This document shows, one piece after another, positions 46,801-60,200 of a stretch of 64,000 nucleotides of DNA; positions within the stretch are counted from its first letter, which is position 1; each line of letters opens with the position of its first letter. The stretch comes from Membranipora membranacea (Eukaryota > Bryozoa > Gymnolaemata > Cheilostomatida > Membraniporidae), in the NCBI GenBank assembly GCA_914767715.1, contig OU612070.1, forward strand, positions 27,082,025 through 27,146,024. Direction: 5' to 3'. A program made the translations under genes and the position numbers. The notes below the pieces were generated by a model, which was not told the DNA's origin, made no database searches, and saw only the letters and a program-made list of their open reading frames with translations.

Positions 46801-49800
46801 TTCTAATTCCACTGCACACCACTGACTGCTGTGGTTTGGTTGGGCCTCGAATTGTGCTCCGACTTGCCTATGAACTGGAATGTGTGTCAATCCCGACATC
46901 AAATGATCACTGTCCACTCTTTGATATGTGGCATCTAAAGAGTTTTACCAACACTATAAGCTACCTGTGGTAAAACTAAGAAACAGAAAATTGTGCAGAA
47001 TGCGGTTAGCCACCAGTTTTATTTGATATTAAAATGCTAGTAACTGAGTCGCTGATTATCTAAGTAAAAGCTGCACCTTGAGATTTGTGTCTTACTAAAT
47101 TAGGGTCTCAAATAGAAGGAGATGAATATTTCCGTCGATGACGTGACACTGATTTATACATCAGATAACAGTAATAGTTGAATAAGATATCTCTTTGGTG
47201 TGAAAAGCTATTTTCACATGACCTGAAGCTGTGTGACGTGGCCGATATTTGCCTGCGAGGCCTCCTTAATCAGAGCTGATTTTTATCAGGGGTGTGGGCT
47301 TTCATCAACATGAAGGTTATCATTAGGAAGATTACTTAAGACCAGAAATCAAATCCGAGTTAGTCACGAATATCTCTCAGTCACAGATATATGACAGTCC
47401 CCCCAATCTGTGCTCGATGCTCTAAACCCGTAATTAACAATAATTATGAAAAGCTGAGGAATCCCAACAAAGCCACTCAGGGAGCCCATTGCATGTCAAG
47501 ACTGAATAAACCAGTCGATCCATCGCATGATTAAAAAATTAAATATTTAAGTCTTTCTCAGAACGCTACTGCCACTCTCATTATACACAATATGTCACTT
47601 TTCAGTAAACATGTGTCTCAATACAGAATTTACTGTCACGACTCTGCAGGTCGATTTTATCATCTCAGATGTTTAAAACCCCTGTAGGCCTAATATAGAG
47701 GAGGTTAATGTGAACCCCAAAACTCTTGTATCCATCCAATGCTGCTTTATCAGTCGTAAAGGCTTTACGTGAACCTTTTTAAAATGCACACCTCAAGGAA
47801 ATAACCATTGTAACTTATAATCCGTTTGTGGTAGTTCTTTCTGTGATTACATAAATGTCTCCAGCTGTTAGTTGGTCCCTCGCCCCGGCTTTACGCTTTG
47901 ACTTTTTTACCAGCTCTATGCATGAATCAGATGACTCCATAGCCCGAGAGTTAGCTGATGCCTCCGGTCAGCAGTTTGTGAGAGGAAGGTGGGCGCGCGT
48001 AGGGACAGCCTTTACCATACTAGCATCACAGCTACTATCTTCTGGTGACCTTATAGAGCTACAGGATTTTTGTGGTGAGTTAACTCCTGATAATCACCTC
48101 ATTCTCGTGTCAAATGAAGTACTATAGTTTAGTTTCCTGTTTGTTGTAGGTATATGTATATGATGTGTATTATCTTCTCCATGCATGTTTCAAACGGTTT
48201 TCAATAATAAAGTTCATATCAGTATATATACATACACAGTGATTCTAATGTTCCTTATAGATATTGAATCCAAGCTGTTGCTGCCTTATGTCGCTACCTA
48301 ATATAAAGTATTGTATCTTTCCTTCCAGCCGAGAATACAGGGGGGGCTTCCAGCGCCGCCCCGCGCAGTGTGGCTAATGGCATGAAGAGTGTAGCCTTAG
48401 AAGAATGGGCTGCTCTCAGCTACCTGTCACAGTTCAGTCATTGTGTGGCCCATATTCTAGACATTAACCTACCCTACACAACATATATACCGTAAGTATA
48501 CCCTATACAACATATATACCGTAAGTATACCCTACACAACATATATACCGTAAGTATACCCTACAACATATATACCGTAAGTTCACCCTACACAACATAT
48601 ATACCGTAAGTATACCCTACACAACATATATACCGTAAGTTCACCCTACACAACATATATACCGTAAGTATACCCTACACAACATATATACCGTAAGTTT
48701 ACCCTACACAACATATATACCGTAAGTATACCCTACACAACATATATACCGTAAGTTTACCCTACACAACATATATACCTTAAGTTTACCATATCAGGAT
48801 GGGCCTCAATACCTCTACCATAGCTGTACCAACTAAGCCATCTGTACGCGGCATCTACTATGCAAAAATATACAACATAAATGCCAGTTTACTGTTGCGT
48901 TCGTTTTTACTACATAAAAAAACACCCGCCCCTTTCTTTTCCTATAGTAATCACAGAATCACAGAAATATGTATGTTAGTATCACAAATACCTCTGCCCC
49001 ATCTCAGTCGCGTAACATTTGACCATGTGCAATAGCTCCCTAATTTCCCTAAAGTGTTATGAATCACAGAAATATGTATTTGAGTATCAAAAATGCCTCT
49101 ACCCCATCTCGATGCTGTGAAGCAGCAATTCTATCTTGTGACCATAGTGTTCTGAATATATATGCAACCATAGACTTAATAATAAAGTTTATTATTTCGT
49201 CTATGGATGCGACTTTTAAATCTACTACAGTTCAACCTCTCATCTTTATGTTTGATGTACTGCTCCTCATATATAAAACTCTACTTCATATAGGCGTATC
49301 ACACTGGACACTCTGAGCTCGGATGAGCTGAGTAACTTTATAGCTCAGTTAGACTTTAATGTATCCTATCTTAGCTGCAGTCAGGGAGTCGGTATGCTCA
49401 CTTATGATCCTAGAAGAAATATACAAAACATGTACAACCTGGTCCATCACTGTGACAATATCGGCAGGTGGGTGTCAGCTCATATCAATCGCTTACTGTT
49501 GTGTTCTATTTGACATCATAGACAAGACGCCATATTCAACGCTCCCCAATATGTATGTATGTATACAAATTTGATAGTATTGGTTCTTTCTGGTGACAAA
49601 AACATATGACCTAACTCAGGTCTATCACTATCTATAAGGGTGCGCATGGTCTGATTAACAAAAAACAGTTATAGTAGTGTATAGTTATGTGCTATTTGTA
49701 ACAGGGTGCACAACTCCATACACACAACTAATTTTCTTTCTTTAGAAACTCGTAACATTTTTGTAAACTGTACAGAACATCCTTCATGAGAATATGTTTT

Positions 49801-50061
49801 ATTTGTTGCAGAACTATCCCATTTTCACTTATAACTACTAGTCTACTACAATCAGTAGAAGAGAGAATTACTAATGCATACATAGCGCAGCAATATGATG
49901 GAGAGAAATGTGACGAGGATGAATCTAATTGGCTGATTGTAACCGAGTCTCCACCCACAGAGACATCTGCTGTTCAGACAATGAGCTACGCGGCGTCTGC
50001 CTCTGATCTGGTCAGCTCAGCTGTAAATGTCATGTCAAGTTACTGGCCATTCAAGCAGTGA
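43875..50061 (+). CDS. ATG14: ATG14/Barkor, autophagy-specific subunit of the class III PI3-kinase complex
   Basis: Eight exons: 43875-44074, 44753-44858, 45882-45963, 46482-46713, 47872-48074, 48329-48491, 49294-49467, 49812-50061; phases agree at every join and give 469 residues (human about 492). The N-terminus has paired CxxC motifs (CPVC at 37-40, CADC at 49-52), followed by a charged coiled-coil region (to about residue 205) that in this family binds Beclin 1. The C-terminal half keeps SGRW-like RGRW, then AHILDINLPYTTYIP (human SHILDVNLP) and NVSYLSCSQGV...NMYNLV. It ends in a short BATS-like segment with bulky aromatics (VNVMSSYWPF), which senses curved membranes. ATG14 directs VPS34 to autophagosome formation sites on the ER. 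ATG at 43875 is the first in-frame ATG after upstream non-ATG sequence. Exon 6 ends in a tandem array of duplicated splice donors. Confidence 0.93.
44333..44700. other. GC-richer island in ATG14 intron 1 with repeated CATCCG motif
   Basis: Within an AT-rich intron, about 330 bp carry at least six CCATCCG/CGGATGG-type strings in both orientations and are open in several frames. No protein is recognised. Possibly a transposon remnant or regulatory element. Confidence 0.45.
45308..45505 (+). repeat. Minisatellite (TATGTGTC/TATGTGTA)n in ATG14 intron 2
   Basis: About 200 bp of interleaved TATGTGTC and TATGTGTA units. It yields false Cys/Val/Met-rich frames in all three plus-strand frames. Confidence 0.95.
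48471..48793 (+). repeat. Tandem array of exon end plus 5' splice site in ATG14
   Basis: About eleven units of 29 bp (one of 27). Each begins ACCCTACACAACATATATACC, the last coding bases of exon 6, and continues into GTAAGT. The first unit spans the true exon end at 48491. Ten units keep the GTAAGT donor; the last has TTAAGT. Unit ends alternate AT/TC/AT/TT, suggesting two-unit expansion steps. Confidence 0.97.
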
Positions 50062-50443
50062 CAAGAGGCTAGAGTGACATAGAAGAGTCAGTATGAAGGA
50101 TCCAGACTGTATCATCATGATGATGTACAATTGGAGAATGAACCGAGTATAGAGATCTTCAATTGTCGATCAGAGTGTATTCACTAGGCTATGTTATTCG
50201 CTATCAGTACAATACTTTTTCTGCGTTACCGCGAAGTGCTACCAATAGAATTTAAACAACAGTCAAACAGTCACTATGATATTAGAAATTTACTGCATTG
50301 TGCACGTCTTGTCACACCCCTTGTTGGTGAAATTTTTAATTGTTTTTTGTTGAGTGCGGTTGTGAATATACAATAATTTTTGATAGTAATGGTGTGAAGG
50401 TTTTCCCACCACAAATAACAAGTAATACTGTAGAGAAAATCTA

Positions 50444-50449
50444 ATTAAA
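50444..50449 (+). terminator. Candidate ATG14 poly(A) signal
   Basis: ATTAAA, about 380 nt after the stop codon. Confidence 0.45.
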
Positions 50450-50452
50450 CAT

Positions 50453-50458
50453 TTTATT
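50453..50458 (-). terminator. Candidate neogenin poly(A) signal
   Basis: AATAAA on the minus strand, about 825 nt after the stop at 51283 and only 4 bp from the opposite-strand signal. Confidence 0.55.
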
Positions 50459-51054
50459 TAAGGTAGAAATACAAACCATTTCTATAATATCAATCACATA
50501 AACAACCAGATACATAAAATGTACAATATTTACATCAAAAGCAAAGTTAATCTTACAATAAAATCACAAAATAAGTACCATTATTCTGGACAGTCTCGCA
50601 CCTATTATATACGTAACCTGATAAAAAGGGTTGGTGCAAAATGTTGATCCAAAGTTTATTTAGCTTGGTCTCGTTTAGTGTCATGAGTATCAAAGTCTTA
50701 GAAAATAAAGAAAGAGGTGTGCATATTAATTAGATTTCAGAACTGTACTTGCCAGAAAACAAACGCAAAGCAGTTCTGTTTGAGTTCTCCGCTGAATGAG
50801 TTGACCAAAACATGATTTTGGTGAATTTTTTGAAAAAACAAACATTACAATTAGGTGAAAGCAGGGAGAATTTTCCACTCTCCCTGGTGTATAAGCATAG
50901 GCAACAAAATTAACGCTAAAAAATGACTTTCTGTCTAATATGGGTATAAAGTACACGAGGGTAAACCAATAAATTAGTAGGGAAACTGGATCAATTATGA
51001 CTAACGTGACGTAATGTAACAGTGACAGGTTTGATATTCACTCAATCCTGAGTG

Positions 51055-51079
51055 AGGGGGGGGGGGTGAGGGGAGGGGG
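51055..51079 (-). promoter_or_regulatory. C-rich tract in neogenin 3' UTR (G-run on the plus strand)
   Basis: Plus strand shows an 11-G run followed by TGAGGGGAGGGGGA. In the mRNA this is a C-rich element of the type bound by poly(C)-binding proteins; the DNA G strand could form a quadruplex. Confidence 0.4.
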
Positions 51080-51282
51080 AGTAATACTTTGACATAGCGC
51101 TCAGCCAATACTGCAGTTAATACACATAGGCTTAGAACATAGCCACATAACCTGGCCTGTTACTATAACCTTTACTAGTTAAGCCTGTTTTACTAGATAC
51201 TTGTTGAGTTGACTCATATACTACACTGATATTCTACAATGTTTTGATCACATGTTTTGTGAGTTTAGTTTTGAGTTGGATA

Positions 51283-54200
51283 TCAGGCAGCGTATTCAAA
51301 GTCATTTTTCATAGAGTTGAGATCTTGCATGATATTGTCTAAATGAGCCATCTCAGAGCTTAATTGTTCTGTGCTTCCGGTCCTCTGTAAAATAAAGAAG
51401 CAGTTTATCACAAAATATGCATCATTAAGTATTCAGTGTTCTAGTAGAGTATGGTAGTTGTTGTTGCATCAAACCATGCAACTGTCTGGATTTTCAACCA
51501 ACAATGAGTTGTTTCAAATGCCGGAGTCACAAGTATATTCACTAAGCGTCATGACTTCATAGGCCTTTGGTGTCACAATACTTTATAATCTTCCAGCTAC
51601 TGGACGAACACAGATATCATACATACCAGACTCATTTTAAGATGATCCTTAGATAGACTACTAGAATTGCTCTGCACGCTGTTCTGTCGGTTGACATAAG
51701 GAGGTCGGGGTGGTCTCTTGAGTGACCCCGTCTCAACCACAACATGATCTGTAGGTGCAGGAGGCGCAGGCTTAAATGCAGATATTGGCTGTGGTTTGAC
51801 TAGAAACAAAAAAAAAGTAAAGTGATTTGAAGAATTCCCAGGTAGTTTCTTTGATATACAAACATGATACTTTTGCTATGGTATTTGCATTATTGAGCGT
51901 AATGGTATACACCTTGTGTTGTCCAAACAAATAAGAAAACCACTCATCCCCTACTTCTACAACCATTCCAAGCTTATTACTAGATGAGAGCCCAGGGGTT
52001 ACTCACCTATATGTTTGGGTATATGACTGGCAGCATTAGTATTATTGAAGCTCCTGAGGGGGTAAGGTCTGCCCTCCATAGGAGGAGGTCGTGGGGGTGG
52101 CTGCTCCGCTCCATTTATCATGTAAGGTTTGTTGAAAGGTGTTGAGGTAGCTTGATTATAAGATTCTAAAAATAAAAATATAGGAAAATAGATATTTAAT
52201 AAAATTCATCGTTTACAGGCTCGAGCAGAGCCGGTACCGCTCTCTTACATATGAAGTTATTTCAAGAGATGGGCAGAGGTGAGCAATGAAAATTACAGGA
52301 TGGAATATATTGGTTCTCCTGGATGGATCTCACTGAAAGACCAGCTAGTAACACATTGATTTTGTATCTACAAGATGTGTGACGAACAGACAAGGTGACT
52401 CATGTCTATTTTTACTATGGTGACATCAAAGACGACATTGTGACACTAGGTGACACCCATGACAATGTGACACTCATGCACACATCAAAGCAGCACGCAA
52501 TAACTACACAAGTAAACTGATAATGTATACAACACATATAATATAACAAAACTTCTAGCTGCAGAAACGGTGGCAGTGAAAACTATGGTTATCACCCATA
52601 GTTATTGAGAAAAGCGATCTGTGCTTGGCCAAGAGTGGCATGGGAGACAAATTCATTATCCATTTAGCAGTAGTCCAGTTCAACCGGGAACTGAATTTGT
52701 TAGCTATATGCACAGCATTACTGAACATCGCAAGGATCGTTATGTCTGAGGGTGCCAAAACATGTCAAACCTAGATTAGACATATCCCGTTCAGGATCCC
52801 AGACTTTGTCAATCCTTGTCTTGTCCAAATGGCAATTTGGTGGGACAACTCATCTGCAATTGGAGGGCTCAAGCTGAAATTTCATGTTGCCTGAATATAC
52901 CCATTGGCTTGGGATATATTGAGCAGGTTCAAGTAGGCCGGTAAGTTTGGACTAAAGCACTGGCCAAAATGAGCGAAAATTCTTAAGAGCAAGCACTAGA
53001 AACCATAGCAGTAGCATCAGTACTGAGTAGCGAAAACCACAGAAAAGCAAAACAGCCTGATCATCGACAGAACCAAAACATAAACAATACAATATCGTCA
53101 GCTGCACAGCTGTGGTGGTGGGGAGTTTGGTGTGGTGAGGTAATATTATACCTAGTTCAGCGAGTTCGCCGTTTGTATATCCAGTGATTGGAGTTATGGG
53201 TGATGCCACACCTGTTAACCCTGTCATAGGGTCTGTACAGAATGATGATGTCTCTATAAATGCATATCATAAAACTATGACATCATAATCAACAAAAAAT
53301 TAAAACATTTCTCTGGCCATTTGGGTCATACGTTGCCATGATTATGCTACCTTATATGGAATTGTCTACCCATAATGTAATGATCTGACAACTCTATTAA
53401 TTTACGTTTAGATATAAATAATGCAATAGTGTAATTTGAGCTGTTGGGTGCAGGAACATATATAAAACATCTAAATATAGCCAAAGGTTATCTACCTATA
53501 CCAGTATAGTTCCCATAGATCTCTGATGTAATCATAACACAACATGTATTTTCAGTGAAAGACACAAATTTATCATTTAGATTGAAAAAATTATTGTCCG
53601 TCCATGAACCAGGGACGATTGTCAAGGTCAACTACGATCACTAACACCATTCAACCGAACACAAAACTGATCGATTCTGAATGCGATTAATAATGAGCAT
53701 GGCTGCACATGTTTTTATAATAGTTTAAATATGTATGACTGATCAGTAAGAGAGTTCTGTGCTCACCTGATATGGGTTGGGACGTGTCTCCTACATGTAC
53801 TCTGGGACCTCCACCGTAGTTATGACTGCTGAACTGAGTTCTTGGATACAGAGGTCTGGATGTGTTATCTACACTGATGGGCTGTACAGCTGCTCTCGGC
53901 ATCGCTACATAACAAAATCATCACCATCAGAAATAAGAGACACAAAGCTGGATTGAAAGAACGGACCATGCATCAAAGGATGCATTTCAATATCCGTGGT
54001 CTTCTGTAAAATTGATGTTCGAGGTTATTAACTGATAGATGTTTCTTAAAATGGATGGCTTTGCAATCTGCTGCAGAAATAGATGAATATACAACAGGCC
54101 ATACTGTTACAACAGGCCATACAGTAGCGCAGCAAACGATAAAACTAGAGCAGATAACTTGTAAAGCAATAATAATATACTGAAGGCTTCACTATGATAC

Positions 54201-57200
54201 ACAACGAACTGGCATTTTATCACGCTGCTCTACAACAATGAAAGCTTATTTTGACTCTGGCGAGTTTTTGGGTTAATTTTGGGTCAGTATTTAGATGAAG
54301 GTAAGCCTTCACTAGCTTTCAATCAAAAAGAGGAAGCGGCTCGATATTCATGTGTCATGCTTCCTTGCGGATCCAGGGATAGCTGGGAGGAGGTTCTGAT
54401 AATCCAAGAAATTTCACCTCGTAACCACATATTTACAAGACACGTGATTTGGGGCATGAAAAAGGGGCATGCACAGCAGTTTTAGTTATCGTGTGGTGAA
54501 AGCATGACACATGAGGCTGTGGGATGGGTTACATAGTAGTGATTATCACTCTATTATATTAGTCTTAACTCACTGCTGTAAGGGTTACGAGACTGAATTG
54601 TCTCATAATGACGGCTATAATCTGTATGTGTGAGTTAACAAACAAAACCATGTCAGTAAGCGGAACTTGAAAATAACATTGAGGGTGCCCGTCAGAGCAT
54701 CTGTCGTTCTTACACGTGTGAAATAAATGTTTTATGATCTACTGTTATCCACTGTTATGATTATTAGTGATCAGACTGTTGTAGTAAACAGTATCTTCTG
54801 GATTGCAAATCTGACATTGATAAAAATCTCTGAGAGTCTGAACAGTTGGACTATAGAGGTTATCATCTCATCCACTCACCAGACAGACAGGAGGAAAAAC
54901 AAAACCTTTCAAATGAAACTAAATAAAATCAAACTGTGTTAGATTAAAACCTTATGGTGACAGACTAACAGCATACCTTCTCTGTGTTGCTGTGGCGCTA
55001 TAATAACAGGCCTCTGCCGGCCGAGTGTAGAGTAGCGCGGCTCGTCCATGAAGGTCTCTCCCATCATACTAGCGCTGGTCACATCAAACTGGCTGTGACT
55101 CTGTAACATCAGTGTTCTCTCATTGGGATCCACAACAAAGTGACCGCCGTTCTGATCCGCCTTAACCATCGCCTTCATCTCAACCTGTGCAGAGTAGAAT
55201 AGAATTAAATTTCCGATACCAATACCAATACTCAAACCAAGAGCACAATGAAGAAGAAAACTAAGAAAAAAGCCAATTTCCTCAAAATATTCTTAGAAGC
55301 AGGATATTTTACTCAAGAGCCAACCAAAAGTAAAATGCAATAATTTGGAGAAGGAAAATGAGGCAATTAATGTTAACACCCACCTGGTCGTGATCTATCC
55401 ATAGATCGGGTCCGGTCTGTTTCCCTCCCTTATTCATGCCTTTAGGAGCCTGATTAGAGGCTTTAAGATTAGCTGGTTTCTTCCTATCGTTGAGTATTTT
55501 ACGACGGCAGAGTACAGCCACTAAGGCAGCTATAGCGAGGGCTGTGATAGCTGATACACAGGCTATTATAATCCACAGGGTCTGAGCTGAGGGCAGGTTA
55601 GTATTACCCGCTGGTGTTACCTGTACGGAGGGTCCTGGTCCTATAATATACAAGATAGATATTACATACAAATACATAGGGTAAGTGAATAGTATAGAAA
55701 TAACATAATCAGCATACTTTATGTGTCCCTACAGAGTTATGTGCTGACACAAAACATCACATCACTATAGACCTTACATTTTTAGCTTCAAATGGGCGGA
55801 GTTTGATATTTTTTGATTTACATGCGAACAGAAGAAATAATTCTACAGCTGAGCTTGTCATTAATGATAACAAATCCAGATTTTTTTGAAATAATTGCGA
55901 TAGAGTCATCGAGTCGTCACGTACCTTGAACACTTGGGTTCTGTGCACCAGCTCCAGGAGCGTACCACTCAGAACCTGATCCTCCAACTGTAGGTCTACC
56001 TTGTCCACCTACCGGCAGTACCACTACAATCAAGGGAGGTAAGTCATGATTAACTTTGGTGTCATCAATATTTAGGCATTCTGTCGATAAATTTCAATGA
56101 ATTTCATCATAATTCTATAGACTGTGAATGATCATCGAGAGCATGCATGTTTTACTAAACATTCTAGTTTGTATATAGAGGAGAATTCGCAGGAGGAAAG
56201 CCTCGCCAACTTTCACAACTTATACCTTAATTTGAAGCTGGCTAACGCTTACTCATCCTATTTATTATATATAGAATCCAAACTCAGCTAGCCAAAACTA
56301 AGTACTCCTCTAGGGTACATATAGGTACATTACTTACAATCAGGTGTTTTGACTACTTTAGTTTCAGACGGAGGAGAGGCTCCTTTACTGTTATGTGCTG
56401 CTATTCTGAAGAAGTAGACAGTAGAAGGAGTGACGGGACCAAACATGTGATTCAGCTCATGTCCCTGTACACCTGTCAAATAGATCAGCGTATTCATACA
56501 GGCTCAACAAAGTCTTGAGTTATAGGAGTGAAGGAGTGAAGGAGTGTAGGAGTGTAGGAGTGTAGCATCAACATTCTTATATATAAATATAATGTATGCC
56601 TTGAAGATTTTTAATGTTGTGCTTTATTTTATTTAGTGGTCGTATTCATTATATTTTCCATGAGGGGTAATACTACGGTAGATCAAAACATTTTCATATA
56701 TTTGTTCATGAAAACTACGGTGACAGTATAATAACAGGTTTAAGCAGATCGCTAGTGTAGTAATAGCAGAGATCTGAGACTGAGTATAATAAGGACTTAC
56801 TCTCTACGACCCAGCTATCTAGAGGTTGTTGATTGTTTGTATTAGAGTATATTGTATAAGTAACTATCCTGCCGTTAGGTCTGCTAGGAGGCTGCCAGCT
56901 AACCATCAGCATATTAGGCTTATGGTCTATAGGAGTGATAGTCAGGTCTTCTGGGGAGGTACTGGGAGCTGAAATAGGAGACATAAACAATGCCATTGCG
57001 TATTGCAGATTTACAAAATGCTATAATTTATAAGTTTCAGTTTCCATACACGATTTATCACTATTTTTTTTTCTGGCACGGAGTACAAAATATTTCGAAT
57101 GAGATGACTTTGGTTGCCAATAAAAGTATATATATTGTAATTTGTCAGTTATAGGTAACAATTGTTTGTGACATCAAGGAGTTCTCCAACTCCTTGATGA

Positions 57201-60200
57201 CACTCAACCCTAGTTGTCAGTCCTCAAATGTTTTTAAAACTTTGTCTGATGGAAGTCATTTTAACTCTCAATCAAGTTGTAGGTAACAGTTTGATAACTC
57301 ATTCAAATTGAAGAGTCAGATCAATATTTACCATCTTCCAATGTAGTGTTTCTAGCTGTAAGGGAGTAGTAGCTAACTCGTTCTCCTTTGATAGTCATCA
57401 CACTAAATTCATACTTAGTGTATGGCCGTAACCCATCGACTCGTACAAACAGCTCTGAAGAATTCCTAAACTGAGTCTTCCTCTGGCTGTTACCTATACA
57501 TGATATAATAGTAACTAATATGTAACCAACATCTCAGGCAGCAGAAGTCTCAGCGACAGCAGTCTGAGAGTTTGTTGAGATTTATTTATCCTCATCTAAA
57601 GCACTAAAATCATGATTTTAATTGGAGGGGTTTAGAATTCTGTAGCTTATAAAAAAACAATTCAGAGAAAAAATGATCAAGCATTAATTGTAGGTGTTAC
57701 AGAAGATAATAAATATATCATATGTATATACCGGCGATGCCACAATCATCTCAGTCAAGTCCATAAACACATAAATATTATATTATATTATATTATAATT
57801 ACTATTCATATTACGTTTTTGTTTAAGTCTCAACCATATATACAGTTAACTAACCTGAGAGTGCGTTGTATTTCACAGTATAAATGCGACCATCCTGGTT
57901 CTTCTGATTTTGACCGAGCGTGCTGTCGTACCATGTGACCATGACAGAGGTCGGAGATATCACCCTGACCTTAACCTCTAGAGGAGCCATGAGCTCCGAG
58001 TCTAGAGCTGGAGCCGTGTCCTCCTCTGTGAATGTCTGCTGCTGAGCACTCTCACCATCTCCTGCCTCGTTATAGGCTAACACTTGTACTACATAGTTAG
58101 TTAGCGGTTCTGTGTATAACAATAAAATTAGGGTTGTAAGACGAGTGAGACAGGGGGATAGAAGGGTAGACAAAACACCAGAAACTTTCGCTAGTTACTA
58201 GAATCCTCCACCAAGCTAATTTATCAGATTGAGAGCAAGCTTTAAACTACACATAGCTCCATTGTGAACACATGTAGGACATAGCACAAGTCGCAGTGAC
58301 CCTATTTGAGAGCCACGCAATGAAAAAGGGGCGGCTCTCGAAGGGGTGACTGTGGCAAAATCCTGGAATTGATTAGTAAGCACAGCAGGCAGAATATAAT
58401 ACAATAATGAAGGAGAATCAAATAAAATAGTAGGATTTAAAGCATGAACCTTCCAGCATACATAACAGGAGAGCACAACTCATAATATCCATGTGATTTA
58501 CAATGTCACGTTACAGAGAAGGGATGCAAAATCTGCCATTTCATACCAATAATCCTCGCATAGGAGTAAAGTCCTGGTACCAAATATAAACCAACATAGT
58601 TGTCAATGAGTAGGATGTTTGGGAGGTAAAAGCTGAAAAGTCAAAGATCCTCACCTAAGCCATCTAGAGTGTGAATTCTGAGACCTGGACTCAGATTACG
58701 GACCCAGTGTTCATCAGGGGTGATAACACCATAGCCAAGCTTGAACCCCCTGACCATAATATCATCCGACCCTACTGTATTACCCCATGATACAATCATC
58801 TCGCGAGCGAAAGCTTTCAGCTGTATGTAAGAAGGTTTACCAGGCGGCTGGGATTCTGTAAATATGTGCATCAATCGAGTTTACATTAGTGATACAACAC
58901 AAAGCAGAGCGGAAACTATGGCTAAGCTTCAGCGAGTCATGTAAATACATTTTATATAATATCAGGTCATGCAGGTATGAGAATATAATATTCAATAGTC
59001 TACAAGGTGTAGGGACTGCAGGCAATGAAGGATCGGGTTTGAGTAGTTTGTGTCAGCTTCTTCTCACCGCCAAACTAACACAGAATGTCTCTTATTTAGT
59101 GTAATTCCTAGACTAACCATCTAACTCTCGGTCGTGTGTTGTCTTCTCCAGCCATGGGGTGAATTCTCCGGTACCGTTAATATTGATGGCAGCGATCCTG
59201 ATCACGTAGGTCTCGCCTGCTGTCAGACCCGGTATCTCGTATCTCCTCGCGTCAGCGTCTGTAGTATGAGCCACAGCTCGTCCAGGACTACAGACATACA
59301 ACAGTGTATATTATTACCATATTGGGACTATGATATGAACTCATTTCCACAAAATAAAATTCAACTCATCCATATTGATATAGTTGTCTTCTCTTAGACA
59401 ATAGATAGATAATTGTGTTAATACTATGCATGAGGTGATAAAAGATAAACCAGGGAGTTTCAGTTGAGTTTGAGAGTCCCAAACTCCCTGGCTTAAGTTT
59501 GATTTTGACGTATTGGACTCCCTGGATGAACTGTCCATCTTACAGAAGCTCTACGATGATGAAATGGTTAGGCATTGAATAAAAAATGTCTTAGAAGAGG
59601 AAGTCACACAAAATAAAGCGTTAGTACACATTCTCAGATTGAGAAGCGATGAGAAATAATGCAACTAAAATGCTGCTGCATGAATGTAAAAGTGTCAGTA
59701 AAATATTTTGAAACTATTTCGCTATCACCCATATACCAAGCAAAAGCACTGCCCAGGCTACAACATGAGTATTTAGAAGTTGTCTGCCCTTTGCAGACAA
59801 GGGTGAGCAATCCTTGAGTTGTGTTTGTATTACAAAATATAGCTATGTAAGGTGAACAGCGCCATCTTGACATGCTACTCAATGTTGCAGATTGTCGAAT
59901 TGAAGCAAAATCCAACATCTGAGTGCCTGTCAAGCAAGGCTGAGGTGAAATAACACTTCTAAAGAGTAAATCAAACAACAGGGGTTCTATACTAGAATAC
60001 ATGTACCTATCGATAGCGCTGTAAATTTGAGCAAATCATACGAATACAATCACATCCAGAGGTGATCAGCTGATCACTGAAGGAGATTACCTGACCATTG
60101 TTACTAATCACTGGTACCAGAAGCAACATACTATTCACTAAATTAAAACTCCACACCATTTTATTTTCTGTGTTCTGTACGCCCAAATAACAGTATGAGG

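Larger units (their letters stand above)
50062..51282. other. Shared 3' region between ATG14 and neogenin
   Basis: Contains the 3' UTRs of both convergent genes. ATTAAA at 50444-50449 (plus) could serve ATG14; AATAAA on the minus strand at 50458-50453 could serve neogenin, giving it a 3' UTR of about 830 nt. A C-rich tract of the neogenin mRNA lies at 51079-51055. Confidence 0.6.

Noticed and set aside
48471-48793. CRISPR-like array (29-bp units)
   Set aside because: Units are directly adjacent with no unique spacers, and the first overlaps an ATG14 exon end; this is a eukaryotic minisatellite.
48799-49316. Plus-strand frames between ATG14 exons 6 and 7
   Set aside because: Exon 6 and exon 7 join in correct phase without them; low-similarity intron sequence.
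57173-57205. 12-bp inverted repeat in a neogenin intron
   Set aside because: Short and without context; expected at this frequency in 64 kb.
59634-60002. 122-codon minus-strand frame in the neogenin locus
   Set aside because: Falls in the intron between FNIII exons that join in phase without it; no FNIII signature.
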